IMG/VR virus record: IMGVR_UViG_3300035199_001163
Span: 1 to 43,224 of that record
Reading direction: 5' to 3' (one strand)
DNA: 43,224 bases
DNA from: a virus
Part shown: piece by piece, positions 32,856 to 39,858 of the stretch
Layout of the letters: each line of letters begins with the position of its first letter
How positions within the stretch are numbered: the first letter of the stretch is position 1
Translations under genes and position numbers: made by a program
Notes under the pieces: model-generated
What the model saw: only the letters and a program-made list of their open reading frames with translations
Told to the model about the DNA's origin: nothing
Database searches by the model: none

Positions 32856-33152
32856 ATGACCGACTCGCTGACCCGCTACCTGAACCACCCCCGCCGCGCC
32901 GACATTATCGAGCGCACGCTCGACGTCCCCGCCATCCTCCGCAACGCCCCCGAGCGCGTCCGCTGCCCGCAGCGCGCCGCGCGGCACTGCGCCGAAGTCG
33001 CGCACTACCACATCGTCCGCAGCGTTCGCCTGCACGCAGTCGGCCACACCATCGCGGCCGACCGCGCCCGCCGCATCGCCAACGCCGCCGACCGCCTGGC
33101 GCAGCGCTATCGGAAGCAGACGGACACCCAGCCGCAGCGGGTGGCGGCATGA
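32856..33152 (+). CDS. hypothetical early protein, 98 aa
   Basis: First gene of the right arm. It is basic and helical with several Arg and His (RADIIERTLDVPAILRNAPERVRC, AHYHIVRSVRLHAVGH). No recognised family. ATG 32856 has no clear ribosome site; TTG 32841 has AGGGAAG 6 bases before it and would add 5 residues. A DNA-binding role is possible but not shown. Confidence 0.55.
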   Translation: MTDSLTRYLNHPRRADIIERTLDVPAILRNAPERVRCPQRAARHCAEVAHYHIVRSVRLHAVGHTIAADRARRIANAADRLAQRYRKQTDTQPQRVAA

Positions 33153-33646
33153 GCCACGACTACATCGAGCCGCCGCGCAACACGTGGAAGCGATTGGCCG
33201 TGTTTCTGGCTTTCTGGCTGCCGGTAGCTGCCGTCTCGGCGCTCGGCATCCGCTACGTCCTACCGGCCGAATGCCAGGAGCCCGCAGACGATCAGGACGC
33301 CCCCGAGAATGTCGAACGCAACACCAGTGAGGTGGGCGTTCCGCGGGTACCCACTGATCTTGTAGGTGCCGCCATCAGCGCCCGTCACGACCCGCACCTG
33401 CAAAGGGTGATTGCGCCACTCGCCGAGCCCAACAAAGAAAGCGCCGAGCGCCACCAATGCCACTGGCCCGTTGGGCAGCTGCAAGTCGATGGTGAGCGCT
33501 GCGAATACGCATACAGCACCGAACGCCATCACCACTTTGTACCAGGCGTTCAGCGAAAGGTTCTTCAAAAACTCCATAAACCTTCGGCCCCCTCTCCGCT
33601 TGACGTCGAGTTTACGCATACCGGCGCGCAGCAGGTGGCGCCATGA
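33149..33646 (+). CDS. membrane protein whose C-terminal half is antisense to another gene
   Basis: A 165-residue ORF that starts and ends with the operon's usual ATGA overlaps. Residues 1-45 look real, with one hydrophobic segment (RLAVFLAFWLPVAAVSALGIRYVLP). The remainder, from about 37, lies antisense to the minus-strand membrane gene (33260-33577) and reads as featureless His/Gln-rich sequence. A gene interrupted by insertion, or an overprinted pair, are both possible. Confidence 0.4.
   Translation: MSHDYIEPPRNTWKRLAVFLAFWLPVAAVSALGIRYVLPAECQEPADDQDAPENVERNTSEVGVPRVPTDLVGAAISARHDPHLQRVIAPLAEPNKESAERHQCHWPVGQLQVDGERCEYAYSTERHHHFVPGVQRKVLQKLHKPSAPSPLDVEFTHTGAQQVAP
33260..33577 (-). CDS. 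small membrane protein on the opposite strand
   Basis: A 105-residue product with three hydrophobic segments (about 10-25, 32-48, 85-104) and the loop FVGLGEWRNHPLQVRVVTG. The pattern GEWxNHP followed by a terminal GILGGVLIVCGLL-type segment is that of a conserved small inner-membrane protein. The ATG at 33577 lies behind GAAGG. It runs against its neighbours and is flanked by 22-bp near-identical repeats, so it looks like a moron inserted into the operon. Confidence 0.65.
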   Translation of the reverse strand: MEFLKNLSLNAWYKVVMAFGAVCVFAALTIDLQLPNGPVALVALGAFFVGLGEWRNHPLQVRVVTGADGGTYKISGYPRNAHLTGVAFDILGGVLIVCGLLAFGR

Positions 33647-33891
33647 GCTTCACCCACGCCAGCTACGCCCGCGCCATCGAGCAGGCGCTCCCGCACCTCC
33701 ACAACCGCCTGCAGTACCTGACGCGCACCGGGCGGTTCCACCCGAAGCTGCGCGACGAAGTGCTTGCCGCGCTGGAGAGCTGCCAGGCGCACCACGAAGC
33801 CGCAGCGAAGACCGCTCAGCGTGCCGAAGCCCGCATGGAAGACGTCGAGGCGAGCGCCCACCAGCAGCTGGAGGCCAGCCATGGACATTAG
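33643..33891 (+). CDS. hypothetical helical protein, 82 aa
   Basis: A His- and Ala-rich coiled-coil-like product (AIEQALPHLHNRLQYLTRTG, DEVLAALESCQAHHEAAAK). No recognised family. Overlaps the upstream stop by 4 bases and the next gene by 11. Confidence 0.55.
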   Translation: MSFTHASYARAIEQALPHLHNRLQYLTRTGRFHPKLRDEVLAALESCQAHHEAAAKTAQRAEARMEDVEASAHQQLEASHGH

Positions 33892-34150
33892 CGCCAACTC
33901 GCTCGGCCACCCGCTCGCCGTCATGTCCGAGGCCGCCGACCACTACGAAGGCGTGCACCAGTACGACCTGGCCGCGCGCATGCGCAACGCCCGCAGCATG
34001 GTCAGCCTGCACGACGAGACGCTGGCCATCCTCCGCCGCTCCTACTCCGACGAGCTGGCCAAGAACGCCAGGCTGAAGGCCGACGTCGCCGAGCTGATCG
34101 CCGAGCGCGACGAGCTGCGGCAGGCCCTGCAGGCGGAGCGGCAACTGTGA
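33881..34150 (+). CDS. hypothetical coiled-coil protein, 89 aa
   Basis: The C-terminal half is a clear coiled coil (SDELAKNARLKADVAELIAERDELRQALQAERQ), with a helical N-terminus (AVMSEAADHYEGVHQYDLAARM). No recognised family. Its stop overlaps the GTG of the next gene (GTGA). Confidence 0.55.
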   Translation: MDISANSLGHPLAVMSEAADHYEGVHQYDLAARMRNARSMVSLHDETLAILRRSYSDELAKNARLKADVAELIAERDELRQALQAERQL

Positions 34151-34530
34151 GCGCCGCCCCGCATCTTTCGCCGGCGAAAGTCCACGCCAGCGCCTACCGA
34201 TGCCGCTGCCGGCACTGCCGCACGCGCACCACGCTGCGGCATCACCCGGAGTGGTACATCCGCCGCCGCTACGCCCGCTGCCCCCGCTGCAAGCGCGACG
34301 CCCTGAGCGTGGACAGCCACCGCACCAGCGGCCGCGAGCACCGCCGCGTCACCCGCCACTGCGGCCACTACCCGTTTCCCCACCGCCGCGCCTCGCTGCT
34401 CTGCGAGCACGGCGTCATGGGCCGCGCCGGCTTCAGCTACTGGAGCCGCTACGAGGCCGAGCACATCCATTTCGAGCAATGGCTCGCCGGCGAGCAGGCC
34501 GAGCCCTATCTGCAGGAGCACGCGGCATGA
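34147..34530 (+). CDS. zinc-ribbon protein, 127 aa
   Basis: Starts at GTG. Two zinc-binding pairs are CRCRHC and CPRCKRD in the first third, and HCGHYPF near the middle adds a third possible ligand set. The C-terminus is helical and aromatic (GFSYWSRYEAEHIHFEQWLAGEQ). It is probably a nucleic-acid-binding regulator, like other small zinc-ribbon proteins in this arm. No family name is certain. Confidence 0.6.
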   Translation: MSAAPHLSPAKVHASAYRCRCRHCRTRTTLRHHPEWYIRRRYARCPRCKRDALSVDSHRTSGREHRRVTRHCGHYPFPHRRASLLCEHGVMGRAGFSYWSRYEAEHIHFEQWLAGEQAEPYLQEHAA

Positions 34531-35147
34531 CGCGGACTTGTATCCGCTTCAACGATTCGATGGTCCGGGCCATTCTCGACGGCCGGAAGACGCAGACGCG
34601 GCGCGTCGTTAAAGCGCAACCCCGCAGCCGAGCCGATATAGGGATTTGCGGTCGCGGCTTACCGTTTATCCGCGTCAGCACAGGGAAAAATGAGGTCTGC
34701 CCTTACGGTCGACCCGGTGCCTTGGTGTGGGTGCGTGAGACATGGCAGGAGTTCTTTGCCGATGAGCTGCCCGCAGGTCGGCCCACGCCGATCGCTGGAC
34801 GCATGGGGATACCGGCGCAGCCAGAGCGGCGCGCCGTCGTCGCCTACCGAGAAGATGGCGAAGTACCCCCACACCCGGAGCATGGCGAGGCCGTCTGGGC
34901 GCCCTCTTGCCGCATGCCGCGCTGGGCATCCCGCCTGACACTTCGGCTGAAGGGCATAGGCATCGAACGCCTGCGCAGCATCACCGATGCCGACGCCCTC
35001 GCCGAGGGCTACTCCAGCGCGTCCGCATTCCTGGCCGGCGAATGGGCTGCGCCCCTCGCCGACCGTAACCCCTACGTCTGGGTCCTCGACTTCGACCCGA
35101 TTCACGCGAACGTCGATGACGTCATCGCCCAGCAGGAGCACGCCTAA
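34527..35147 (+). CDS. ASCH-like phage protein
   Basis: A 206-residue product. FNDSMVRAILDGRKTQTRRVV starts an ASCH-type fold (the MVxAILxGxKTQTRR pattern), followed by YGRPGALVWVRETWQEF, PSCRMPRWASRLTLRLKGIGIERLRSITDADALAEG and NPYVWVLDF at the end. This protein is widespread in temperate phages and likely binds RNA or a modified base. Its start overlaps the previous stop. Confidence 0.7.
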   Translation: MTRTCIRFNDSMVRAILDGRKTQTRRVVKAQPRSRADIGICGRGLPFIRVSTGKNEVCPYGRPGALVWVRETWQEFFADELPAGRPTPIAGRMGIPAQPERRAVVAYREDGEVPPHPEHGEAVWAPSCRMPRWASRLTLRLKGIGIERLRSITDADALAEGYSSASAFLAGEWAAPLADRNPYVWVLDFDPIHANVDDVIAQQEHA

Positions 35148-36622
35148 TGCCCGACACCACCCACCCCACCGAAGCCGTCGCCACCCGACTGGCGCTGGCC
35201 AGCATCGACCGCGACCCCGCCCAGTGGCGCAAGTATTTCGACGAGGCCGCGCTGCACGAGCTGGCAGATAGCATCCGCGCGCACGGCATCATCCAGCCCA
35301 TTGTCGTGCGGCCCGTCACGGCCACTGACGGCACGCGCCTGGTCGAGCCAGCGGACTACCTGATCGTGGCCGGCGAGCGCCGCTGGCGCGCGTCGCACAT
35401 CGCCGGCCTGGCGGAAGTGCCCGCCATCATCCGCACCGACCTGGACGCCGACGAGGTCATGGTCCTGCAGGTGCTGGAAAACCTCCAGCGCGAAGGCCTG
35501 ACACTCCCCGAGACGGCCGCCGGCGTGCACGCCCTGGTCGGGCAGATCGGCACCGCCAAGGCCGCCCAACAGCTCGGCAAGAGCGAGGCATGGGTCAGCA
35601 AGCACGCCCGCATCGGCGAGCTGGACCCGCGCGTGCAGCAGCTGGTGGACGACGGCGCCCTCACCAGCGCCGACCTCGCGCACGACGTGCACCGCCTGCT
35701 GCAGGACTGCGAGCGCGGCGAGGCCATCGGCATGACCTGGCTGCGCGAGCGCATCGGCAACGTGCTGCAGCTGGCCAGCAAGGGCGAGCTGCGCCGCGCC
35801 CAGGTCCGCGACCGCATCAGCCACACCGCCGAAGACATCAAGCGCCACGAGCGCGCCGAACAGATCCGCAACGGCCAGGCCAGCGAAGCCGCCGCCGAGC
35901 CGCCCGCTCCCAAGCCGCCGGCCGAGCAGCCGCCCAGCACCGGCAGCGCACCGCTGCTCAGTGGCGCCGAGGCCCCGGAACCGGCCCCCGCCCAACCGCC
36001 GCCCGAGCCGCCCGCGCCGCCCGTCGACTCCGTCTTCGAGTCGCGCCTGGCCGCCCGCAAGCAGCTTGAGCACGACATAACGCCCGTCGTTGCTAGCCTC
36101 ACCCGCCGCATTCTCGCCGGCATGGGCCTGAACGTCGCCGCGCTCTATCCCGACGTCAACACCGACGACGACGACGAGCTGCTCCACAACTACGACCCGG
36201 ACGTCGACCCCATCTACGTCGGCGTCGACTACCCCACCCTCGAAAGCGGGCGCCCCATCCCCAAGGCCGAGGATGCGAGCCTGGAGATCACCCTCACCCT
36301 CAACCACCAGCAGGCCGAGCGCCTCGCCCAGTGGATCGAATCCGGCGGCCTCACCGGCCAGCCCGCCAGCGACCTGATGGACGGCGAGCAAGCCCTCGCC
36401 CGCTTCGTGCAGCACGGCATCCGCCGCGTGAAGGGCGAGCAGATTCGCGGCTCCCTGCTGCGCGCCCACTACATCACCTACTGCATCAACCGCGGTGTGG
36501 AGCCCGTCTACTCCGAATCCGCCTTCGGCCAGGCCGTGCGCGACGCCGGCTACGGCATGAAGCGGACGGCCGACGGGCGCATCTACCTGGACTGCGCCGT
36601 GGCCGGAGTAGTGCCGGCATGA
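35147..36622 (+). CDS. ParB-like nuclease/partition protein with C-terminal wHTH
   Basis: A 491-residue product. The ParB/RepB domain (1-165) has the clear signature GIIQPIVVRPV, ADYLIVAGERRWRASHIAGL and ENLQREGLT, then the HTH (AQQLGKSEAWVSKHARIG). A long Pro/Ala linker (about 250-305) follows. The C-terminus (about 455-485: YITYCINRGVEPVYSESAFGQ) reads like the winged helix of D5-type primases. No ParA is nearby, so it is more likely a regulator or nuclease than a partition system. Confidence 0.75.
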   Translation: MPDTTHPTEAVATRLALASIDRDPAQWRKYFDEAALHELADSIRAHGIIQPIVVRPVTATDGTRLVEPADYLIVAGERRWRASHIAGLAEVPAIIRTDLDADEVMVLQVLENLQREGLTLPETAAGVHALVGQIGTAKAAQQLGKSEAWVSKHARIGELDPRVQQLVDDGALTSADLAHDVHRLLQDCERGEAIGMTWLRERIGNVLQLASKGELRRAQVRDRISHTAEDIKRHERAEQIRNGQASEAAAEPPAPKPPAEQPPSTGSAPLLSGAEAPEPAPAQPPPEPPAPPVDSVFESRLAARKQLEHDITPVVASLTRRILAGMGLNVAALYPDVNTDDDDELLHNYDPDVDPIYVGVDYPTLESGRPIPKAEDASLEITLTLNHQQAERLAQWIESGGLTGQPASDLMDGEQALARFVQHGIRRVKGEQIRGSLLRAHYITYCINRGVEPVYSESAFGQAVRDAGYGMKRTADGRIYLDCAVAGVVPA

Positions 36623-36843
36623 GCACGCAGACCTACAGCTGCCCCGAATGCCAGCGGCTGATCGACGTCCGCATCCGCACCGACTGCGGCGTCTACAGCA
36701 CCGAGTTCTTCGACGCCCGCGGCTACCAGCGCGCCACCTGCGACTGCGGCCTGCCGCTCTACGAAGCGCTGGCGCAGCGTCGGCTTCAACCGTTTCCAGC
36801 CACCACCACCGAGCCACCCGACAGGAGCACCCCATGCAGCTGA
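36619..36843 (+). CDS. zinc-ribbon protein, 74 aa, upstream of the DGR
   Basis: CPEC (8-11) and CDCG form a possible zinc site, with FFDARGYQRATC between. It starts inside the ParB-like stop (ATGA) and overlaps the variable protein's start by 10 bases, so it is translated with the DGR target. No recognised family. Confidence 0.6.
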   Translation: MSTQTYSCPECQRLIDVRIRTDCGVYSTEFFDARGYQRATCDCGLPLYEALAQRRLQPFPATTTEPPDRSTPCS

Positions 36844-37373
36844 GCATTTCCATCGACCGCACCGGGCCGTACGGCCTGAGCATCCACATCCCGGACCTCG
36901 CAGAGCTAGCCCCACGCGCAGAGCCGACACCCGACCACCAGACGCCCGACGGGCGCTTCCGCCTCCTCGATAGCCAGGGCCGCACAAGCGACAGCACACC
37001 CGAGCTGGTGCACGACACCACCACCGGCCTCATCTGGACGGCCGCGGAAAGCCTCACCAGCGAGCGCGTCAACCACGCCACCGCCAGCGAGGCCGCAAGC
37101 GCTCTGCGCTACATGGGCGCCGACGACTGGCGCCTGCCGACGATGCACGAGCTGCTGAGCATCGTCGACTACGGCCGTACCGACCCGGCCATCGACACCG
37201 CGGCGTTTCGCTGCCACGCCCGGCCGTACTGGTCGTCGTCGCTCTTCGCGGGCGATTCCGACGGCGCCTGGATCGTCGGCTTCCGCGACGGCTACTCCCT
37301 CATCCACGACCGCGGCGACGACCTCGCCTTTGTGCGTGCGGTGCGCGGCCCGGTGCGCGCGGCCAGTCAGTAA
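36834..37373 (+). CDS. DGR variable protein with DUF1566/Lcl-type C-terminal domain
   Basis: A 179-residue product behind an AGGAG site. The C-terminal domain (about 55-177) has the DUF1566 core: TTGLIWTAA, DDWRLPTMHELLSIVDYGRTDP, and PYWSSSLFAGDSDGAWIVGF ending VRAVRGPV. DUF1566 is one of the known C-type-lectin-like DGR target folds. The last 46 residues are encoded by the variable repeat (37232-37367). No signal peptide, membrane segment or virion-fibre repeats are visible, unlike phage Mtd-type targets. Confidence 0.85.
   Translation: MQLSISIDRTGPYGLSIHIPDLAELAPRAEPTPDHQTPDGRFRLLDSQGRTSDSTPELVHDTTTGLIWTAAESLTSERVNHATASEAASALRYMGADDWRLPTMHELLSIVDYGRTDPAIDTAAFRCHARPYWSSSLFAGDSDGAWIVGFRDGYSLIHDRGDDLAFVRAVRGPVRAASQ
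37232..37367 (+). repeat. DGR variable repeat (VR), 136 bp
   Basis: Aligns without gaps to the template at 37894-38029. There are 14 differences, all opposite TR adenines: 12 lie in 7 AAC codons and one each in a CAC and a GAC codon. No other TR base differs. The first 29 bases and last 42 bases are invariant, and alignment ends at 37368, where VR has C and TR has G (the expected distinction of IMH and IMH*). A 5-bp inverted repeat (ATCAG-CCTTT-CTGAT, 37373-37387) follows VR at the DGR cruciform position. Confidence 0.92.
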
Positions 37374-37403
37374 TCAGCCTTTCTGATCTTCGCCGGAGGC
37401 GCC

Positions 37404-37838
37404 ATGTCCTTTGAACTCCCGCCCATCGTGAAACAGGCCGAACGGCTGATGGTGGAAATCGAGGAAGCGGTCCGCCGCTTCCCGCGCTACCACAAGTACA
37501 CGCACGGCGCGGAGTTGCGGACGGCCGCCATGCGCGTTACCCGCCTCACGCATCGCGCCTGGCGGGACCGGCGCCACCAGGCGCACTGGCTGGACGAGCT
37601 GGTATGGGCGATCGACGAACTCAAGATCACCATGCAGCTCGGCCAGCGCGTGCGCGCCTACGCAAGCCTCCGGCAGTTCGAGCACCTCGCCCGCCAGGCA
37701 CGCCAGCTCGGCAAGCAGGCGGGCGGCTGGCGCAAGCAGCAGCACCCCAAGGGCCAGAATCCAGCGCCGTCCGCGGCGTCGGAGCGCGCCCAGACACTGA
37801 GTACCCGCACCGCCTCCGCGCAGGAGGCCACGCCATGA
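37404..37838 (+). CDS. avd: DGR accessory variability determinant (Avd-like)
   Basis: A 144-residue product. RFPRYHKYTHGAELRTAAMRVTRLTHRAWRD, then DELVWAIDELKITMQLGQRVRAYASLRQFEHL and QLGKQAGGWRKQQ, match the Avd four-helix bundle, which oligomerises and binds the RT and template RNA. A polar C-terminal tail is added. It has GGAGG before its ATG, and its stop overlaps the RT start by 4 bases, which indicates coupled translation. Confidence 0.88.
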   Translation: MSFELPPIVKQAERLMVEIEEAVRRFPRYHKYTHGAELRTAAMRVTRLTHRAWRDRRHQAHWLDELVWAIDELKITMQLGQRVRAYASLRQFEHLARQARQLGKQAGGWRKQQHPKGQNPAPSAASERAQTLSTRTASAQEATP

Positions 37839-39220
37839 CGAAGCCGCGCTACCCCCAGGGCTGCCCGGCCGGGTCCCAAGCGTGCGGGGATGCGTCGTCG
37901 TCGCTCTTCGCGGGCGATTCCGACAACGCCTGGATCGTCAACTTCCACAACGGCAACTCCAACATCCACAACCGCGACAACGACAACGCCTTTGTGCGTG
38001 CGGTGCGCGGCCCGGTGCGCGCGGCCAGTGAGTGTCAGGGTGCCGTCAGCTTCGCCGGCCTGCATCGCGCCTGGCAGGCCGCGCGGCGTCACAAACGGCC
38101 CAGCCGCAACCAGCTCGCCTTCGAGGCCCACTGGGCAGACAACCTGCTGTCCCTGGAAGCCCGCATAGAGGCAGGCAACTGGTCGCCCGCGCCCAGCACC
38201 TGCTTCATCGCCAGCCGCAACAAGGCGCGCGAGATCCACGCGCCGGACTTCGCCGACCGCGTCGTGCACCACTGGCTGGTTCCGCAGCTCGAGCGCATCT
38301 TCGAGCCCGGCTTCATCCACGACAGCTACAGCAACCGCCCCGGCAAGGGCACGCACGCCGCCGTCATCCGCCTGCAGCGCTTCGTGCGCCAGGTGCACAG
38401 CGGCCAGGGCGGCGGCTGGTATCTGCAGCTGGACATCGCCAACTTCTTCAACGCCATCCACCGGCCCACCCTCTGGCGCATCCTCAAGCGCCGCATGGCC
38501 GTCCATGGCGTGCCGGGCACCACGCAGCGCGTCGCCCACGCCCTGCTGCGCCGGCCGCCCACCGCCCAGGGCGTGCACTACCGCGCCACCCGCCAGGAGC
38601 GCGCCCAGGTGCCGCCCCACAAGCGCCTGCACAACGCCGGCCGCGGGCGCGGCCTACCCATCGGCAACCTCTCCAGCCAGTTCTTCGCCAACGTCTACCT
38701 CGACCAGCTCGACCAGTTCGTCAAGCACCAGCTGCGCGCCAGGCGCTACATCCGCTACGTCGACGACTTCGTCCTCATCCACCACGACCGCGCCCAGCTG
38801 GAGCAATGGCAGCACGCCATCGAGCACTTCCTGCACACCGAGCTGCGCTTGCGCCTCAAGTCGGAGATCAAGCTGCAGCCGCTGAGCGCCGGCATCGACT
38901 TCCTCGGCTACATCGCCCACCCCACGCACACCCGCGTCCGGCGCCGCGTCATCAGCCACGCCCGTGAAGCCCTGCACCGCATCGAGCGCGACCACTTGCG
39001 CGGCAACCGCCTGCTACTCACCCCCGAGCAGCTCCGCCGCGCCGCGTCCACCTGGAACAGCTACCGCGCCCACTTCCAGCACGCCAACGCCTGCGGCCTC
39101 ACTGACGGCTTCCACCGGCGCCACCCCTGGCTGCACGCCATCACCGCCCGCCGCCGCCTCGACTACCGGCTGGAAGGCCGGCGCATTGCCATTCCTGTAT
39201 CGGAGAAACAAGCTCCATGA
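37835..39220 (+). CDS. DGR reverse transcriptase
   Basis: The ORF gives 461 residues from ATG 37835 (AGGAGG 7 bases upstream). The RT core begins about residue 70, with ARRHKRPSRNQLAFEAHW and DRVVHHWLVPQLERIFEPGFIHDSYSNRPGKGTH. Catalytic Asp200 lies in LDIANFF and the active site is YVDD at 308-311. LPIGNLSSQ (275-282) is the motif typical of DGR and group II-like RTs. Residues 1-66 encode a leader plus TR; no in-frame ATG or GTG just after TR was found, so either the TR peptide is part of the enzyme or a non-standard start is used. Confidence 0.9.
   Translation: MTKPRYPQGCPAGSQACGDASSSLFAGDSDNAWIVNFHNGNSNIHNRDNDNAFVRAVRGPVRAASECQGAVSFAGLHRAWQAARRHKRPSRNQLAFEAHWADNLLSLEARIEAGNWSPAPSTCFIASRNKAREIHAPDFADRVVHHWLVPQLERIFEPGFIHDSYSNRPGKGTHAAVIRLQRFVRQVHSGQGGGWYLQLDIANFFNAIHRPTLWRILKRRMAVHGVPGTTQRVAHALLRRPPTAQGVHYRATRQERAQVPPHKRLHNAGRGRGLPIGNLSSQFFANVYLDQLDQFVKHQLRARRYIRYVDDFVLIHHDRAQLEQWQHAIEHFLHTELRLRLKSEIKLQPLSAGIDFLGYIAHPTHTRVRRRVISHAREALHRIERDHLRGNRLLLTPEQLRRAASTWNSYRAHFQHANACGLTDGFHRRHPWLHAITARRRLDYRLEGRRIAIPVSEKQAP
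37894..38029 (+). repeat. DGR template repeat (TR), 136 bp, inside the RT reading frame
   Basis: The donor for mutagenic homing. It contains 25 adenines, 16 of them in 8 AAC codons; AAC is the codon type that yields many amino acids but no stop after adenine mutation. It is in the same translational phase as VR and also in frame with the RT ORF (RT codons 20-65), so it reads SSSLFAGDSDNAWIVNFHNG there. TR should be transcribed as an RNA copied by RT with Avd. Confidence 0.92.
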
Positions 39221-39684
39221 GCCTCGCCGACCGCCTCATCAAGCGCATCACCCGCCGCCCGCCGGACTTCACCGTCGGCGACCCCGCCGCGCCGTACCTG
39301 CGCCGCTGGTGGGTCATCCCGCGCAACCGCGTCTTCAACGTCTACCTGCACGAATTCCTGCGCGACGACGACGACCGGGCCCTGCACGACCACCCGTGGC
39401 CGTGGCTCAGCATCATGCTGCGCGGCGAGTACATCGAGCACACCATCGCCGCCGGCGGCATCAACCACGCCAAGCGCCACCAGGCCGGCGGCTTCCGCGC
39501 CCACGGCCCGAACTACGCCCACCGCCTGGCACTCGCCGACCACGGCCGGCCCGCATGGACACTGTTCATCACCGGCCCGCGCTTGCGCGAGTGGGGCTTT
39601 CATTGCCCATTCGCCGGCTGGGTGCACTGGCAGAACTTCACGTCCACTGACGGCCGGCAGGTCGGCAAGGGATGCGACCAATGA
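39217..39684 (+). CDS. cupin-like protein coupled to the RT
   Basis: A 155-residue product. The His pairs in ALHDHPWPWLSIMLRG-YIEHT and the following AHGPNYAHRLALAD fit a double-stranded beta-helix (cupin) with a metal site, and CPFAGWVHWQNF ends it. The ATG overlaps the RT stop (ATGA). Such small cupin-like proteins occur elsewhere in phages outside DGRs, so a role in the retroelement is only suggested by coupling. Confidence 0.65.
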   Translation: MSLADRLIKRITRRPPDFTVGDPAAPYLRRWWVIPRNRVFNVYLHEFLRDDDDRALHDHPWPWLSIMLRGEYIEHTIAAGGINHAKRHQAGGFRAHGPNYAHRLALADHGRPAWTLFITGPRLREWGFHCPFAGWVHWQNFTSTDGRQVGKGCDQ

Positions 39685-39857
39685 TCGGCAAGCTAATGGC
39701 TGCACCCGTGCGCCTGCTCAACACGCCCGCCCGCACCGTCGAGAAGATGGTCGGAGACGACGACCAGCGCGACCGCGTTCTCTCCCAGCCACTGGAATCG
39801 CTCGCCGAGTCGGTTGAGGAAGCAGTCGACGGCGAAGACGAGAAGGGAGGGGTGTGA
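39681..39857 (+). CDS. small acidic helical protein, 58 aa
   Basis: A short product (KLMAAPVRLLNTPARTVEKMVGDDDQRDRV, LESLAESVEEAVDGEDEK) with an amphipathic N-terminal helix and an acidic tail. It overlaps the cupin-like stop (ATGA). No recognised family. Confidence 0.5.
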   Translation: MIGKLMAAPVRLLNTPARTVEKMVGDDDQRDRVLSQPLESLAESVEEAVDGEDEKGGV

Positions 39858-39858
39858 G

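Noticed and set aside
35144-37081. 645-residue minus-strand ORF opposite the ParB-like gene
   Set aside because: Val/Gly/Leu-rich antisense shadow; the plus-strand frame has the ParB motifs.
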